Shown here in pieces: positions 23,211-35,548 of a stretch of DNA of 64,000 bases. The stretch is from Eutrema japonicum (lineage: Eukaryota; Streptophyta; Magnoliopsida; Brassicales; Brassicaceae). The stretch covers positions 48,869,851 to 48,933,850 of the forward strand of contig BSQW01000013.1 in NCBI GenBank assembly GCA_030161315.1, read 5' to 3'. The notes below the pieces were generated by a model that saw only the letters and a program-made list of their open reading frames with translations, was not told the DNA's origin and made no database searches. The translations under genes and the position numbers were made by a program. Every line of letters begins with the position of its first letter. Position 1 is the first letter of the stretch.

Positions 23211-24770
23211 TAAAATTAATTTTTTCTTTTTTCGTCACAACAGTATCCACATATCAAAATTTAATTAGTCATTTTTAATATTATTTTAATTTTTTTTTTA
23301 ACAATTGGTTTTAATTACATAACTAAGATCATTAATGAATAAATTTTAATTATACATATAAAACAAAAAGCATACTGATAATTAGTTTCAACAAAAATTA
23401 AAATCTATTGATATCTACCACATTTTTTAATATTTAACTAGATTCTAAACCCGTGCGTCCGCACATGAATTTTTTTTATTTATTTATCAAATTTTGTTAT
23501 ATAATTTGTGTTTAGATATAATTTTTTGTATATTTATTTTTTTGTCATATGAGACACAAAATTATTTTGGTGTTTAGATATAATTTGCTTTTTCTAATCC
23601 GCCCTAGAAAAAAATTAGTGATTTTAGCTATCCAAATGTTCCGACCCGTTTTGTTATATATATTTTTAGTTCTATATTTTATTTTATATATTTTATTTAA
23701 TAACTAAATTATCCATTCATACTCTTATCCATTGTTTTGTTATTAATTTTCGAATAAAACATAATCATAAATATTTTATATAATCAACATAAATATCATA
23801 TCATTTACGCCTACAATTCATCATACATATTTAATATTTAAAATATGACCATTATTTCCAATATGTGAATTATCATTTTTTATAAATAATATAATATGGG
23901 AAAACGATATATTTCCCCACGAAAAGTATCACATCTTTTTAGATGTCTCTCAAACTATGACCCCATTTCAAATCCCCACGAAAACAAAGTTAAATACCTA
24001 TATCCCCAGAAAAAATTTCTAAACGTATATACCTACAAATGTCGGTTTTAATGGCGTTTAATCTAAACCAGATACCAAACCACCAAACCACAAAACTAAA
24101 CTGAACAAAAAATCTGATTTCCTAAAACATGACCCGTATATCCATCCAAAAACATAATTCTCCCAAAGAATATTATTTTATTTATTTATTTATTATAATA
24201 ATAATAATTAAAAAAAACAAAATGAGAAGAAAACAAAAAAAAACAAAATTTGATAAACAAAATGGAACCGTTCAAGATTTTAACTTTGTACGCATGCAAC
24301 AGTTGCATGAATATTCTGAAACATATTAATCTCAAATATTTTCATAGAGATTTGGTAAGATTTCTTTTGTAACTGTATAACAATTTAATAAGATTTTGTA
24401 ATTGTATTGTAGATGTTTAAAAGAAACCGTAAATTGTATATGGCTAACTGTAAATTATAGTTGGTCCAAAATAATTTCTTTTGGGTTTTTTAGACATTGA
24501 TCGTTTTGGTTTAATGATGCTTGTGAGTCTTCTTAGCATATGCTCGGAAAGATTTCACAGTTTGGAAAAAAATGATTTCTCATGTAATCGATAATCTGAG
24601 GATTGTAATCTTCTTATAGAATTGTTTAACCTGTATAATAATCATTTGAATTTAATATGTATAATTTAGTAACTTTTAATTTAATTTAACAAAATTATAC
24701 GGTTCAAATTAAGAAATTTTGATTTATGTAATCTTTAATTTAAAATTTATCTTGAAAAATGAATTTTAAT

Positions 24771-25401
24771 TTGAACAAAATTATTCTGTTTGGAAACAGG
24801 GATAGTTATCCACAAAAATCTAAAGTTTAAAAGTTATCCAGAAAAAGAATAGATTTATATGCATTTTTTCCTATTTGGACACAAAAATTCACTCTATTCA
24901 AATAAATTAGATATTTTACTAATTTCGAATATTTGAAATTTTAAAATAATTGATTATGATAAAAAATACAATAACATATTTTTTTATCATCTGTGTTATT
25001 ATGAGAATATTATTTAAATTCGAATATTTAGATTAAATCTAAATTAATATATGATTTATTATTTTTGAAGTTTATAACTAATTTTCTGATTTTTGGTAAA
25101 TAATCTAACCTATATTTAAGAAAATCTAAAATAATCTAAAATAATATTTTTATTTTTGGAATTAAATTAAAATATAAACAAAATTAAAAAATTTGTGATA
25201 TCAATGGTTTAAAAGATTATGGTTTGTATTTGAAATTTTATCTCTAAAAAATTAATTTTTAATTGAACAAAATTATTCTGTTTGGAAACATAGATAGTTA
25301 TCCACAAAAATTAAAAGTTTAAAAGTTATCCAGGATATGAATAGTTTTAAATCCATTTTTTCCTGTTTGGTACAAAATAGAACTCTGTTTTAATAAATTA
25401 G
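24771..25401. repeat. Direct repeat pair, ~140 bp, 492 bp apart
   Basis: Segments 24771-24911 and 25263-25401 share long stretches such as TTATTCTGTTTGGAAACA and AGTTATCCACAAAAAT in the same orientation with modest divergence. Weaker similarity extends upstream of each, suggesting an old tandem duplication of a ~490-bp unit. Confidence 0.75.
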
Positions 25402-25666
25402 ATTTATAAAAAATATCCTCAAAACAAGCTTAAATATCAAAATATGATAATTTATTTCAACTCTCACATTTTGATAGACACAACAAAATTACAACTAAAT
25501 ACAAATACAAATTAAACACCACATAAAACAAAACTTAGAATCTAATAAAATTATTAAATAAACATCGAGGAAAAAAAATTCACACCAAAACAGCAATCCG
25601 AATGAAATCATAGAAATCTTCTCTATGAATATGCAGCAAAATTACTCGGCTACTACATAACACAAG

Positions 25667-25860
25667 CAGGACCGGCTCATTAATAAAGTGGACCATGTGC
25701 ATATTATAAAAAAAAATTCTAATTTTAGGCATAAACAAATTTTTTTTATAAAGAACCCTTAAATATTTACAAATAAAACCTTCAAACATGACAAAATTTT
25801 GCAAAAATCAGGTGGTCACTGTGCATTTGCACTTTCAGCACTTACCTAGAGCCGGGCCTG
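25667..25860. mobile_element. Miniature hAT element, 194 bp
   Basis: The termini CAGGACCGGCTC and GAGCCGGGCCTG are inverted copies with one mismatch. Flanks AACACAAG (25659-25666) and GACACAAG (25861-25868) match at 7 of 8 bases. The interior is AT-rich and non-coding. Confidence 0.8.
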
Positions 25861-26613
25861 GACACAAGATACAAATGAAAAATATGTGAAAATCATAATA
25901 AATCAAGACTTGGATATGTATGTTATATTATCATATTTATCTACACTTGAAGACTTATTACTTAAAAATTGGAAACAAAAATATTTAAGAATTAGAAACA
26001 TATTTTACAAAATAATGAGGATTAGAATCGTGGAAATAATACTAAAAATAAAACAAAAAAATATAAAACGAAAAAACACAATATTACTCGAGGAAGACAA
26101 GAGCCACGAACCTAAAATTCGGTGCAAATAGCTCCATCCCAAAGCACAATATCTAATTCTAAGTAAGGATAAACCCAACATCCGCCACATATGCTTCAAA
26201 ACCGAACTCGCAACCTCCTTCCGCAATAACTCTAAAACAAAACAACTCATTTAGTGTATTTTTATCTCTTTGGTGCATTCATTATGTTTTAATGTAACTA
26301 CTTCAAAGATGGACTTTGCGACATCAATTAACATATAATTAATACACTCTAATTGATATAAATTAAAATAAAAATGCATTATTAGAGATTCCTAATACTT
26401 TCTACTATAAAAACGCAAAATAACAAACTTTAAAAAAAATTAATTACATAAATTGACAACAAACGTAAAAGATAAAAAATGTACGAACACCTTCTATTTT
26501 TATAAGAAAAAACAATATTGAAAATAATATATGTGAAGTATTAAACTATCAAAAACAAAATATATAATGAAAAAAAGTTAACACGTCCGCGCGTAGCTCG
26601 GATCACATTCTAG

Positions 26614-27336
26614 TTAAAAATAAAACTAGTAAGAATTAAAACACGATTTCAAACCCTAATGTGCTCTTAGCAAAAAAAAAAAAAAACCCAATGTGCATCT
26701 TTATTTCCTTATCCAAGAAACTAGTCTATAATTAGTGTAAACCCAACTCTCTGTTTGCCACTACATGATGTGTCTATAGAGGCTTCAGTTTTATGGACAT
26801 TCTACCGCCGCATGTAACGTGTTAATTAAGTTAATAATCTTTCCAACAACGCACTACAAACAATCGGCACACACATGACATGTTGGCCGCGACGTGCGCG
26901 CCCGTGGTGGTTATCGAGTACCCAATTCGTATATCCTTGTATTGAATTTGCAATTGCAAACATTACATTTATTTATAATTGCATCATGAGTGCTTTAGGG
27001 TTTATATGCCGTTGAGTCTAATCTCAAAAGATATCTGCAATGTCTTGATCATATTGCAAATATAAGACAGTAAGTGATGTTACGTGCACGGTGCACGTAC
27101 GCATGTACGCTACGTGTACCACTAATACACCTGCCACATGGCCTTTTCTTTCATACGTTTTTGCAGTCGGGGAGAGAGAGAGAGAGATAGAGAGTTCCTT
27201 TGTCGTTATTACCATATGAAATGGTTGATTACATAATAAGAAAATGAAGTCATAAAACGGGAAATAACAGCAGAATACTTTTTATTTAGCTGAAAAGCTG
27301 GCAACTTTGATTAGTCGTACATCTCTATAGCCTCTT
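26614..27336. other. Spacer downstream of LTP12
   Basis: Includes a short GA repeat (about 27168-27190) and the likely LTP12 3' UTR near its right end. No gene is supported. Confidence 0.5.
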
Positions 27337-27945
27337 TTACACGGCAGTCGATATACTGCAACATTCGAACAACCAAAACAAATATGTATCATGATGACAT
27401 TGGAAACTATAGAAACTCCAAATGGATTTATTCGTACAACAATTAAAAAATATAATTACTCCATTCTTCTAATTATCCACATGTTTAAATGAATTGTCAA
27501 GATATTTTCTATGAAAAAAAAAGATTTAAAAGTTATTTACATATTCCCAAAAGAAACAGAAAAATCTAATATAAAACAAAAAAAAACAAGATATGGAGAC
27601 GTACTTGTCACAATTGGTGCTGAAACTAATGGGGTAGGGAACTGAAACACCACAAGTGGTAGGGAGTGCGGCCACAAGGCCGGTATTGAGGCCATTGATT
27701 TCCTTAGCGGCTGATTTAAGGCATTCGCATACTTGTCGGCGGTCCGGTGTGGTCTGAGCCATTTGGTTCAATGATTGGACTCCCACGCAACAGTCTGATG
27801 GCAATGGACCACTGTTGGTCAAGTAGCTCACGCACTGTGCCAGTGTGCTCGTCACTGTCCCACACGTTATGTGTGACTCTGATGGGGCTGCCATGTAGAC
27901 CGTAAGGACGAGGAGGCATGTGATGATCTTTGGAGCAAACGCCAT
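27337..27945 (-). CDS. LTP12: Non-specific lipid transfer protein (LTP12-like)
   Basis: A small secreted protein that binds lipids in a hydrophobic tunnel; A. thaliana LTP12 is known for tapetum expression. Exon 1 (27605-27945) ends ...TNCD plus AA at a GTACG donor. Exon 2 is only 19 nt (27337-27355) after acceptor TGTTGCAG and supplies ISTAV and stop. The total is 119 residues. A signal peptide (about 1-25) precedes eight cysteines in the nsLTP pattern C, C, CC, CxC, C, C. The tail TNCDNISTAV closely matches that of A. thaliana LTP12. Reading straight through the intron would add a non-homologous Phe-rich tail, so the spliced form is preferred. It shares orientation with LTP5. Confidence 0.92.
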
Positions 27946-28343
27946 TTTTGTTTTTTTTTTAATTGTTTTGAATGAATTTTGTTGAGATCGTCGGTGCGGT
28001 TTTTATAATTGGGAAAGCTCATGAATGTCATGCGTACCCGTTAATTATGCTTAGTTTCTCATGCATGCAAATTTAATGAATAACAAGAATTACTATTAAA
28101 CATTAATAATACACATATTCCAATGTAAATACACTGCTTTCCCGATCTTCGTTTAATTGAGTTTCAAGAAGATGTATGTAACATCAGAAATCTAGATTAA
28201 TTAATCCGGAATAAAAAAGATATTTCGACTTAATTGGTTTGACTAAAAGAAATTAAATACATATTTCGACAAATTATAAATTAGAAATTTTACCTCATCA
28301 TCATTAAACAAGGGGAGGAAACCATTTATTTTTTAAAAAAATA
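27946..28343. other. LTP12 upstream region
   Basis: The expected promoter of LTP12 lies here. No other feature is supported. Confidence 0.5.
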
Positions 28344-29012
28344 TCTCTATAATATTATTTAAGAATACATTTTTGAAAATGAACTTTGTAACTTATTAAA
28401 TGAAATGTCATTACAAATAATAAAGAATAATTGAAATGGAAAATGATATAATTGTCTTTTACAATTCGTTATAAGAATATGAAAAATTAATATATAATTT
28501 GCATTAAATATGTTATCTACTATATACTTTTAAATAATAATCAATCCATATATATTCAAAGAAAAAAAATCTATTCGAAATTTTGATATATTTTTTACTA
28601 TAGTTTATTATATTTTTATTTGAATTTATATCAAAATAAAAACTAAAAATTATTTTACTAATTTTATAAAAAGTTAGACACAAGAAAATTGTTTTTTAAG
28701 AGTTCGTGAACTAACCACAAAACTAGAGTCATTAAACGGTGCATAATAGAGTTATGTTTTCAAAATTATAGGTTTTACGGGTTAACCCGAATAATAATTT
28801 AGTCAACTGCAAAACGGGTTAAATAGATAAATTATTCCGTTTGACAACTCTATCTATAATCATGAGTTAGACATATAATAATATGTATAATCATATATTT
28901 AATCATGAATTAAACATATTATAAAATTTAAATAAAATATTTTTTTTTTAAATTTTAAAATAATTTATTATAAAAAAAATTATCCCGCGCTATAGCGTGG
29001 ATTAAATCCTAG
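28344..29012 (+). mobile_element. Helitron, 669 bp, family shared with 7614-8253
   Basis: It starts TCTCTATAATATTATTTAAG after A and ends with the near-palindrome CCCGCGCTATAGCGTGG (28984-29000), AATCCTAG (CTAG at 29009-29012) and T. The body matches the reverse complement of the element at 7614-8253. It encodes nothing and lies upstream of LTP12. Confidence 0.8.
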
Positions 29013-30155
29013 TAAAATAATGATTTGCTACGGCCTAATTTATTTATTTGGACATGTCAAACAAAGTGGCCAAGCACAAATTATGAGGCCACTCGTACGA
29101 GTCCAAGAGAGTAACAAGATCTTGGACATGTGGACCGAATATGATGATCAAGTGGTACTTCAAGTAAATAAAGAAAACGAGACAAAATGGAAATGGTCCA
29201 AGTAAAAATTAATGGAGCAAAACATCAAATGGTAAAGAGTTGGAGACATCAAAGAAAATGACAAGAGACAAGGATGGAAAACAAATAGGCGGGCAAAGAG
29301 ATTTGGATCTCTACAGAAACAAGGACTCTTAAGGTCTATACCGTCACACGGACTTGGATAAATTAATCTTGGAATAACTCGACAAGTCGTAGGCAAACTA
29401 TATGCATTATTATGTTTGCAGAGTGTGAATAACTTTACAAGGATTGCATCTCGTTTACGAGTCGATCGAGTCCCTTGTGTTGTAGAGATCAGCTGTTGTT
29501 TTGTATATATATATATTTTTTTTTGTCAACAAAACCCGGTACATTTGGTCAAGTTAAAACGATATGGTGATTGCCTGTAGAAGCATTCCATACTAGTTCG
29601 GTCTGACTTATATGAAAAAAGATATAGTTTCGTGTTCGCGCCGTTTTTGCGAGAACTGTGTTTTTTATATATATATAGGACGATCTTTTCGCAAACTCAA
29701 AATTTGAGGATGCTTTCAACTTTTTAAGTTTTGAATAAATTTGGATCTTCTTTAGATAGCTAACTCGTTTAAGACAGTTATTAGTATCTTACTTAAGTCA
29801 ATTGGTAATAATAATTGTCTTAAACGAGCTTAGTGTCGGTCTTAGTTCACTATGTATACGGTGCAAAAGAAGCAATGCATTAAAAGCAGAACGTGGCAAA
29901 GTACAGAATGGCAAGAAAACGGAAACAATACATATCGTAATTCCATAATATCATTAGAGTATTACATAACACAAACGACCAATTAAATGGACCGTCGTCA
30001 TACATAAAGAAGAAAGACATGAAAACACAAATTCTAAAAACAACATATAACAGTAAAAGGACTACACTCTTATAACCGCGAGTGACATCTTATTTTTAAT
30101 ACTCTCTCATCGACTATCTATATGAAAACCCTTCAACGTATATCCTCTCATATGC
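29013..30155. other. Spacer between LTP12 upstream sequence and LTP5 3' end
   Basis: Only short unrecognised open stretches are present. The last part should contain the LTP5 3' UTR, since LTP5 exon 2 ends at 30156. Confidence 0.5.
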
Positions 30156-33100
30156 TCACCTGATGCTGCAACCAACCAAATACATCAATTAAAGATTATA
30201 TGGTTAACAACACTATATTAAGATCAAAATAAAGACTAGCTAGAGCTTGTAGTCAAGTGTTGCCGATACTAGGCCTGGGCATTCGGGTATTCGGTTCGGT
30301 TCCGAGTAGGAACCGATCGGGTCCGGGTCTTTCGGGTATAAGGATTTTATACCCATATAGGAACCGATTGTGTTACGGTTCGGTTTCGGTTCGGTTCCAA
30401 TCGGTTCCGGATCGGTTCGGGTCTTAATTTACATATCCGAAAAAAACCGAAAAAAATCGGGTTGAAATCGGTTCTGGTTTTTTTGGACCCGAATAATCTA
30501 TAATATACCCGAAATCATGAAATTACCCGAAATGGAAGAAAAATATCCGAAAATGAAAACAAATATCCGAACCTAAAACAATTTTAAAAACCAGAAACAT
30601 TGTTTCATTGTCCTCACAAACACAAAACTACTTCAAAGTTGAAAGTTTGACATAAAGAAAGATAAAGTAGAAAGTAGACAGATACAAGTTCATGAAACTT
30701 ATGAAAAATGAAACATGAAGTAGAGATTAGAGAGTAGAAAGTAGAAACCATATGAAACTCATGTTTGAAACTTGGATCTCTCTCTCATATCTTCAAGACC
30801 TAATACATAAACAAAATATAGAGCAGCAAATCAACAAATGTCAATTTCAGATTCAATAACAATTTCAAATTCAATACGAAAACATAACAATTACCTTATA
30901 GCAGATTCAATAACACTTTCACTTCTCAGGTTCCTTGCAAGTTGAATTCAGGTTCAAACTCTATAGAAAAATGAAAGAATATAAGGTTACAAATCAAAAT
31001 TATAAACCAGAATTAAAACAGAGTTCAAATGAAAGAAATTACGATTACCTCTCATAAGATCATCTTGCAACTCTACATCCGCAAGCATTTGTTCAACTGT
31101 TATCACACCTTTTTCATTGATATGAATCTCACATTTTAACCACTGCTCGGTGCACATTAACACTTCAATCATGTAGTGTGTCAAACAGCTCCTATATGGG
31201 TCTAATACTCTCCCACTAGTGCTAAATGCCGATTCTGATGCTACTGAAGACACTTGCATTGCAAGTATATCCCTAGCTATTAGTGATAGAACCGGATACT
31301 TTGGACTGTTTTTCCTCCACCAAGATAACACATCGTACTCTGAACCCTTCATAAGTTTTGGTTTCTCCACACTCTCTTTCAAATATAAATCCAACTCATT
31401 CGTTGAATCTTCAGTTCCTGTTTCTTCCACAAGCTCTTCGTAGAGGTTATCCATTCTTTGATAACCAATACCATTACTCAGAACCGTTCTCTCAAAGATG
31501 TCACCTCTAACTTGCTCTTGAGACTGAGAAGATATTCCTTGGGACTGAGAAGATGCTCCTTGCGACCCACCACTAACAGTTTTATTCACTAAGCTATTGT
31601 ACTCATCAAACAAACGCTTCAACATTAGCTCCACTGAATCATAAAGATGAATAGCCTCGTGACTACCTTTACCATAAAGCTCATCAAAACAGAGCTGAGC
31701 AAACTTCATCTTCTTCCTTGGGTCAAAAACACTTGCTACTATCAAAAGCTTGTTCATTTCAACCTTATCCCCAAACGGATTCCAATACTTTTCTAATTTC
31801 ACAATCATAGCTTCAGCTTTGCTCATCAATTCTACATCAGGACCTGGACTCTTACTTAGTGCACTAATGTTTGTAGTAATGGTGACTATCTCATTGTATA
31901 TTTTATGTGCAGCCACAGAAGTTGAAGCTGAAAGAATCAATGTGGAATTGTAAAATATGATAAGGAACTGAACCAACCTGTTTACAGCTTCCCAATCACT
32001 CGTAGATGGTGGTCCAAGTCTCTTTTTCCCATCCACAACTTCCATAAAGTAGTCGTTATACGGCTTATCTTCAGCTTCCATCTTCTCAAATGCTAATCTG
32101 AACTTCATTGCTTGTTCTAGCATGAGATAAGTGGAATTCCATCTGGTCTTGATATCTAAAGGTAGGCTTCCTCTTGTCATCTTTCCTGTTTCTACACGAA
32201 ACTCAAATGACTTGACTCTGTTTGTTGAAGACCTCACATAGGTAATACCGTTACGAATAGCAGCCACACTCTTATCTATCTCCTGCAAACCATCCTTCAC
32301 AATCAAGTTTAGTATATGACTGGCACACCTTAAATGCATAAACTCTCCTTTGAGAACCAATGCATCTTCTCCATTTTGCTTGAATGCTTCCTTGAATCTC
32401 CTCATAGCTGAACTGTTAGCTGTGGCATTATCTACGGTGATGCAGAAGACTCTCTTGATGTCCCACTCTGCTAAACACTCAAGTAAAACATTACAAATTG
32501 TTTCACCTTTATGATCAGACACATTCTTGAAACCTATTATCAACTTCCTTAAACGCCAACTAGCATCAATATAATGAGCTGTTATTACCATATAACTAGC
32601 TCCAGTATGTGGAGCAACCCATATATCCGTTGTCAATGACAACCTCTGCTTGTTCTGCCCAAGAATCCTCTTCATAGATGCTTTCTTTGTAACATACATC
32701 TCCACAATATCTCTTGTGGCTGTTCTCCGAGAATGAGGACTATACAGTTGAACTTTTGTGGTGAAATGTTTCCAAGCTAAACTCTCTATGAAAGCTAATG
32801 GCAATTCTGCTAAAACTAGCATCTCATTTGCAGCTTCCCTACACACCAGTTCAGAGACCTTACCTAAACCCAGATTCCCAACATCACCAGTAGGAGTTAG
32901 AACAGTTTGATTACTCTCTTTGTGAGCAGCTTTCCATGACTCGTATGACTTGCAACCAAAATTGATATGTTTCTTCAGATTGGATGTGCCAGACTTTGTT
33001 GGACAACACATTTCTTTACCACAATAATGACAATTACATTTGTCATAATTGTCTTTGTGTCTGCTGTAGTGTTCCCAAACCCAAGACCTTGTCTTCTTCC

Positions 33101-34285
33101 TTGTCTTAGAACCAGAACCACTCACTCCTGCAGTTTCTTTCCTCTTGCCCTTTTTTCCAGTTCCAGGACTTGATATTTCAACATCATCATCTGTTCCATC
33201 AAGTTCATTATCTTCATCCATTGGAACATCAATGTTTTGTGGTGGCTGCTCAGAAGATGCCATCTAGTGGCGGAGATGAAATCATCAGATTACAAAATGA
33301 GAGAGCTACCGAGAACATGATTCATGAAGGCATGAACACAGAAACAAGATCGAACAAAGATTGATGCTTCAATTACAGAAATAAAAAATACATTTGTAAG
33401 AATTAAGAAAGACTGAAAGAGAGTAGTACCTACCTCCGATTTGTTTCTCGAAGTGGCTGAAGCTAGGGATTCCAGTTTGTATTTGGGGATTTTGTTCTTC
33501 ACTTGTTAAAGCCTTAATGGAGAAGAAGATCTAATCTAGCCCCTCAATCGTCGAATGGAGTTGAATCGACAAAAGTCAAAAGGTAAGTAAGCTAATACTA
33601 ACTAAACCTACGTAAGTACGTATAGTATAAGTGATTTTGGTTCGGGTATTCGGGTACCCTATCGGGTATCAGGTAAGACCCGGAACCGAACCGATACCCA
33701 CGGGTCTCAGGTTTAGGACCCATCGGGTAAAATGGCCAGATCCGAACCCGATCCGAACCGGGTATATCGGGTCGGTTCCGGTTCGGGTTTTCGGATCCGG
33801 GTAAAATGCCCATGCCTAGCCGATACGTTATATTCCAAATTTCAACTGGAGATCAGTGTGCATGTGTGAGTGCGTAGACGGGGAAAAAAAACATCAAGTA
33901 AACTGAAATAAATAGAATGAGACTTGAGAGAGGATTACTTGTTACAGTTGGTTCTGGCGCTGATGGGGTAAGAGATCCTAACACGGCAAGCTCCGGGGAG
34001 ACGAGCAGCACGGCCAGGGTTAAGTCGTGAACCTAAGGCTCTAGCTGCTCCCTGGATGCAGCGGCATGCTTGTTGGCGGTCACGGGTGGTCCGAGCCATG
34101 CTGCTGAGCCTCTGAACGCCAGAACAACATCCTCGAGGAATGAAACCACCTCGGGTAAGGAAGTTAACGCATTGGCCCAAGTTGCTGGCGACTGCGCCGC
34201 ACGAGATTGCTGCCTCGGACGCCATTGGAGCGGACACTAACATGCACACAATCACCAACGTTGACAACTTTAAGAGCCCCTCCAT
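30156..34285 (-). CDS. LTP5: Non-specific lipid transfer protein (LTP5-like), intron holds a hAT transposon
   Basis: Exon 1 is 33939-34285 and encodes a signal peptide (about 1-25) and all eight cysteines (ISC, GQC, CC, CRC, GAC, TNC). It breaks after TNCN plus AA at donor GTAATC. The only sensible terminal exon lies beyond the transposon: 30156-30165, ten bases after acceptor GGTTGCAG, supplying IR and stop. Spliced, the protein is 118 residues ending TNCNNIR, equal in length to A. thaliana LTP5 with its TNCNTVR end. The intron is 3773 bp, of which 3549 bp is the transposon plus one 8-bp target copy; the ancestral intron would be 216 bp. Failure to splice gives TNCNK and stop. Expression may be affected but the coding sequence is intact. 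Confidence 0.85.
30270..33818 (-). mobile_element. Complete hAT transposon, 3549 bp, probably autonomous
   Basis: The ends are TAGGCCTGGGCATT and, inverted, TAGGCATGGGCATT. Perfect 8-bp target duplications GCCGATAC lie at 30262-30269 and 33819-33826. Sub-terminal regions are full of GGTTCGG and CGGGTAT motifs in both orientations, likely transposase-binding sites. One transposase gene is carried on the minus strand. Undecayed flanking duplications and an intact gene suggest a recent insertion. It lies in the LTP5 intron in the same transcriptional orientation. Confidence 0.93.
30926..33263 (-). CDS. hAT transposase, BED zinc finger (RICESLEEPER/DAYSLEEPER type)
   Basis: Cuts and moves hAT elements carrying matching ends. 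The minus-strand frame runs 758 codons without interruption to 30987. A likely GT-AG intron (donor GTAATCG at 31048) joins exon 31049-33263 to 30926-30960 and gives 749 residues ending FEPEFNLQGT. Domains: acidic N-terminus, a basic segment (36-60), BED finger (about 60-105: CHYC followed by HINFGC), a catalytic RNase-H-like core with LTTDIWV and CITVDNATAN, and a C-terminal hAT dimerisation region containing SVASESAFSTSGRVLDPYR. Start is MASSEQPPQN. A 5' leader intron may lie upstream. No stop or frameshift was seen, so the enzyme could be active. Confidence 0.92.
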
Positions 34286-34933
34286 ATATATATATATATA
34301 TATCTTTGTATTTCTCTTTTGCTTAATATTAAGTAATGGGTTTGGATGATGAAGAGAGCTAATAGAGTTTGTGTTTATATAGAGACTAGAGAGAGAGGCA
34401 AGAGGGCAAATGCATCGAAAGTGTGAGAAGACGGTGTGGGGTTAGTTGGTTGTTGGTTTCATTGAATGCATTGCTTCATATTTATGTTTCTCTTCTCTCA
34501 TCTTTGGTTTTTATATTTAATAAATCTTATTAAGCCAGTTACTACGTTCTCTCCGTTTTTTTGCAGATCTGATCAGATCTATATAGTAGATCAAAAAGTG
34601 TAGTTCATTCTTGTATGCGCATAAAAGACCAATCATTGCTCATTTGCTCTACAATTTACCGACTTGTCAACGTTGGTATATGGTATTAAAATGAAGGTAA
34701 AACTGCAAGAAAAGAAACATAATTTTAATAAAAGTGTCACCTAAAACATTAATTAAAATTTGAGTATATATTTAAAACTCAACATATTCTAAGTTTCTAA
34801 CTAACGACGTTAAATCTCAAACGGAACAAAACGTATCTAGTATCACTCAGTCAAACGATTGTGTTCTTAATTTTAAGGAAATTTTGGAACAAAAAATCAG
34901 AAATCATTTTACTCCCATTTTCGAATATCGATT
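34286..34933. other. LTP5 upstream region
   Basis: Promoter side of LTP5. A (TA)10-like run is at about 34285-34303 right before the start codon. No other gene is seen. Confidence 0.5.
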
Positions 34934-34941
34934 ATGGATAT

Positions 34942-35540
34942 TAGGGGTGGGCATTTCAGGTTCCGTTCGGTTGATTCGGGTTAAATAAAATTCTAGCCGA
35001 ACTCAACCAAAATAAGTTTGGTTCGGTTTGGTTTGGTTCGGTTGTAATTTGGTTGGTTTTAGTTCGGTTTGGTTTGGTTCGGTTGTAATTTGGTTGGTTT
35101 TAGTTCGGCTTTACAAAAATCAATTTATAAAAAACAAGAATCCTAACAAAACGTAAACAAAACGAAGCCATACAAAAAATCATTCCCTAAAATTCTAAAA
35201 CCAAACTAAAATTATTTCGTTTAATCAAAATAAAAAATGAAAAAATTCATGGCTTCGTTTCTCCCATGCCACTAAAATGAACCCGCAAAAAAATCTATAA
35301 TTTAAATATAAATTAATTATACAAGCCAATGTTTATTCATCTCTTATATGAACCGACCATATGTGTTTATATTTATAATATTTTTAGCTAATTAACAAAA
35401 AATCACATTGGTTTATCGGTTTAGTTCGGTTCGGATTGAGAAAAACTTCAACCGATTATAAAATATGGTTTGATTTAAGTCGGTTTAAATTCGGTTAGTT
35501 CAGTTTGATTTGGTTCGATTCGGTTTTTTTGCGCACCCTA
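34942..35540. mobile_element. Non-autonomous hAT element, 599 bp
   Basis: It begins TAGGGGTGGGCATTTCAGG and ends GCGCACCCTA, with a perfect 8-bp duplication ATGGATAT at 34934-34941 and 35541-35548. The interior has a ~45-bp direct duplication (about 35015-35106) of GGTTCGGTTTGG-type sequence. The TIR resembles that of the complete hAT element 1.1 kb away, so cross-mobilisation is possible. Confidence 0.88.
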
Positions 35541-35548
35541 ATGGATAT

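Larger units (their letters stand above)
23211..26613 (+). mobile_element. Helitron-bounded repeat block, ~3.4 kb
   Basis: It starts TCTATATATATAAAATTAAT after host A and ends with a GC-rich CGTCCGCGCG segment, then CTAG (26610-26613) and host T. A second, opposite-strand Helitron 3' terminus lies inside: CTAG at 23438-23441 followed by AAACCCGTGCGTCCGCAC on +. At least two Helitrons are thus interleaved. The block also holds a direct duplication (24771-24911 and 25263-25401) and a small hAT element. No intact Rep/helicase ORF is visible, and pairing of the two outer ends is an inference. Confidence 0.5.

Noticed and set aside
27526..27945. LTP12 read as a single 139-residue exon
   Set aside because: The last ~25 residues are Phe-rich and non-homologous; splicing at 27605 to 27355 gives the tail typical of the family.
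33935..34285. LTP5 as an intronless gene ending CNK
   Set aside because: The terminal AAG-TAA is a splice donor context, and the far exon restores the expected length of 118 residues.
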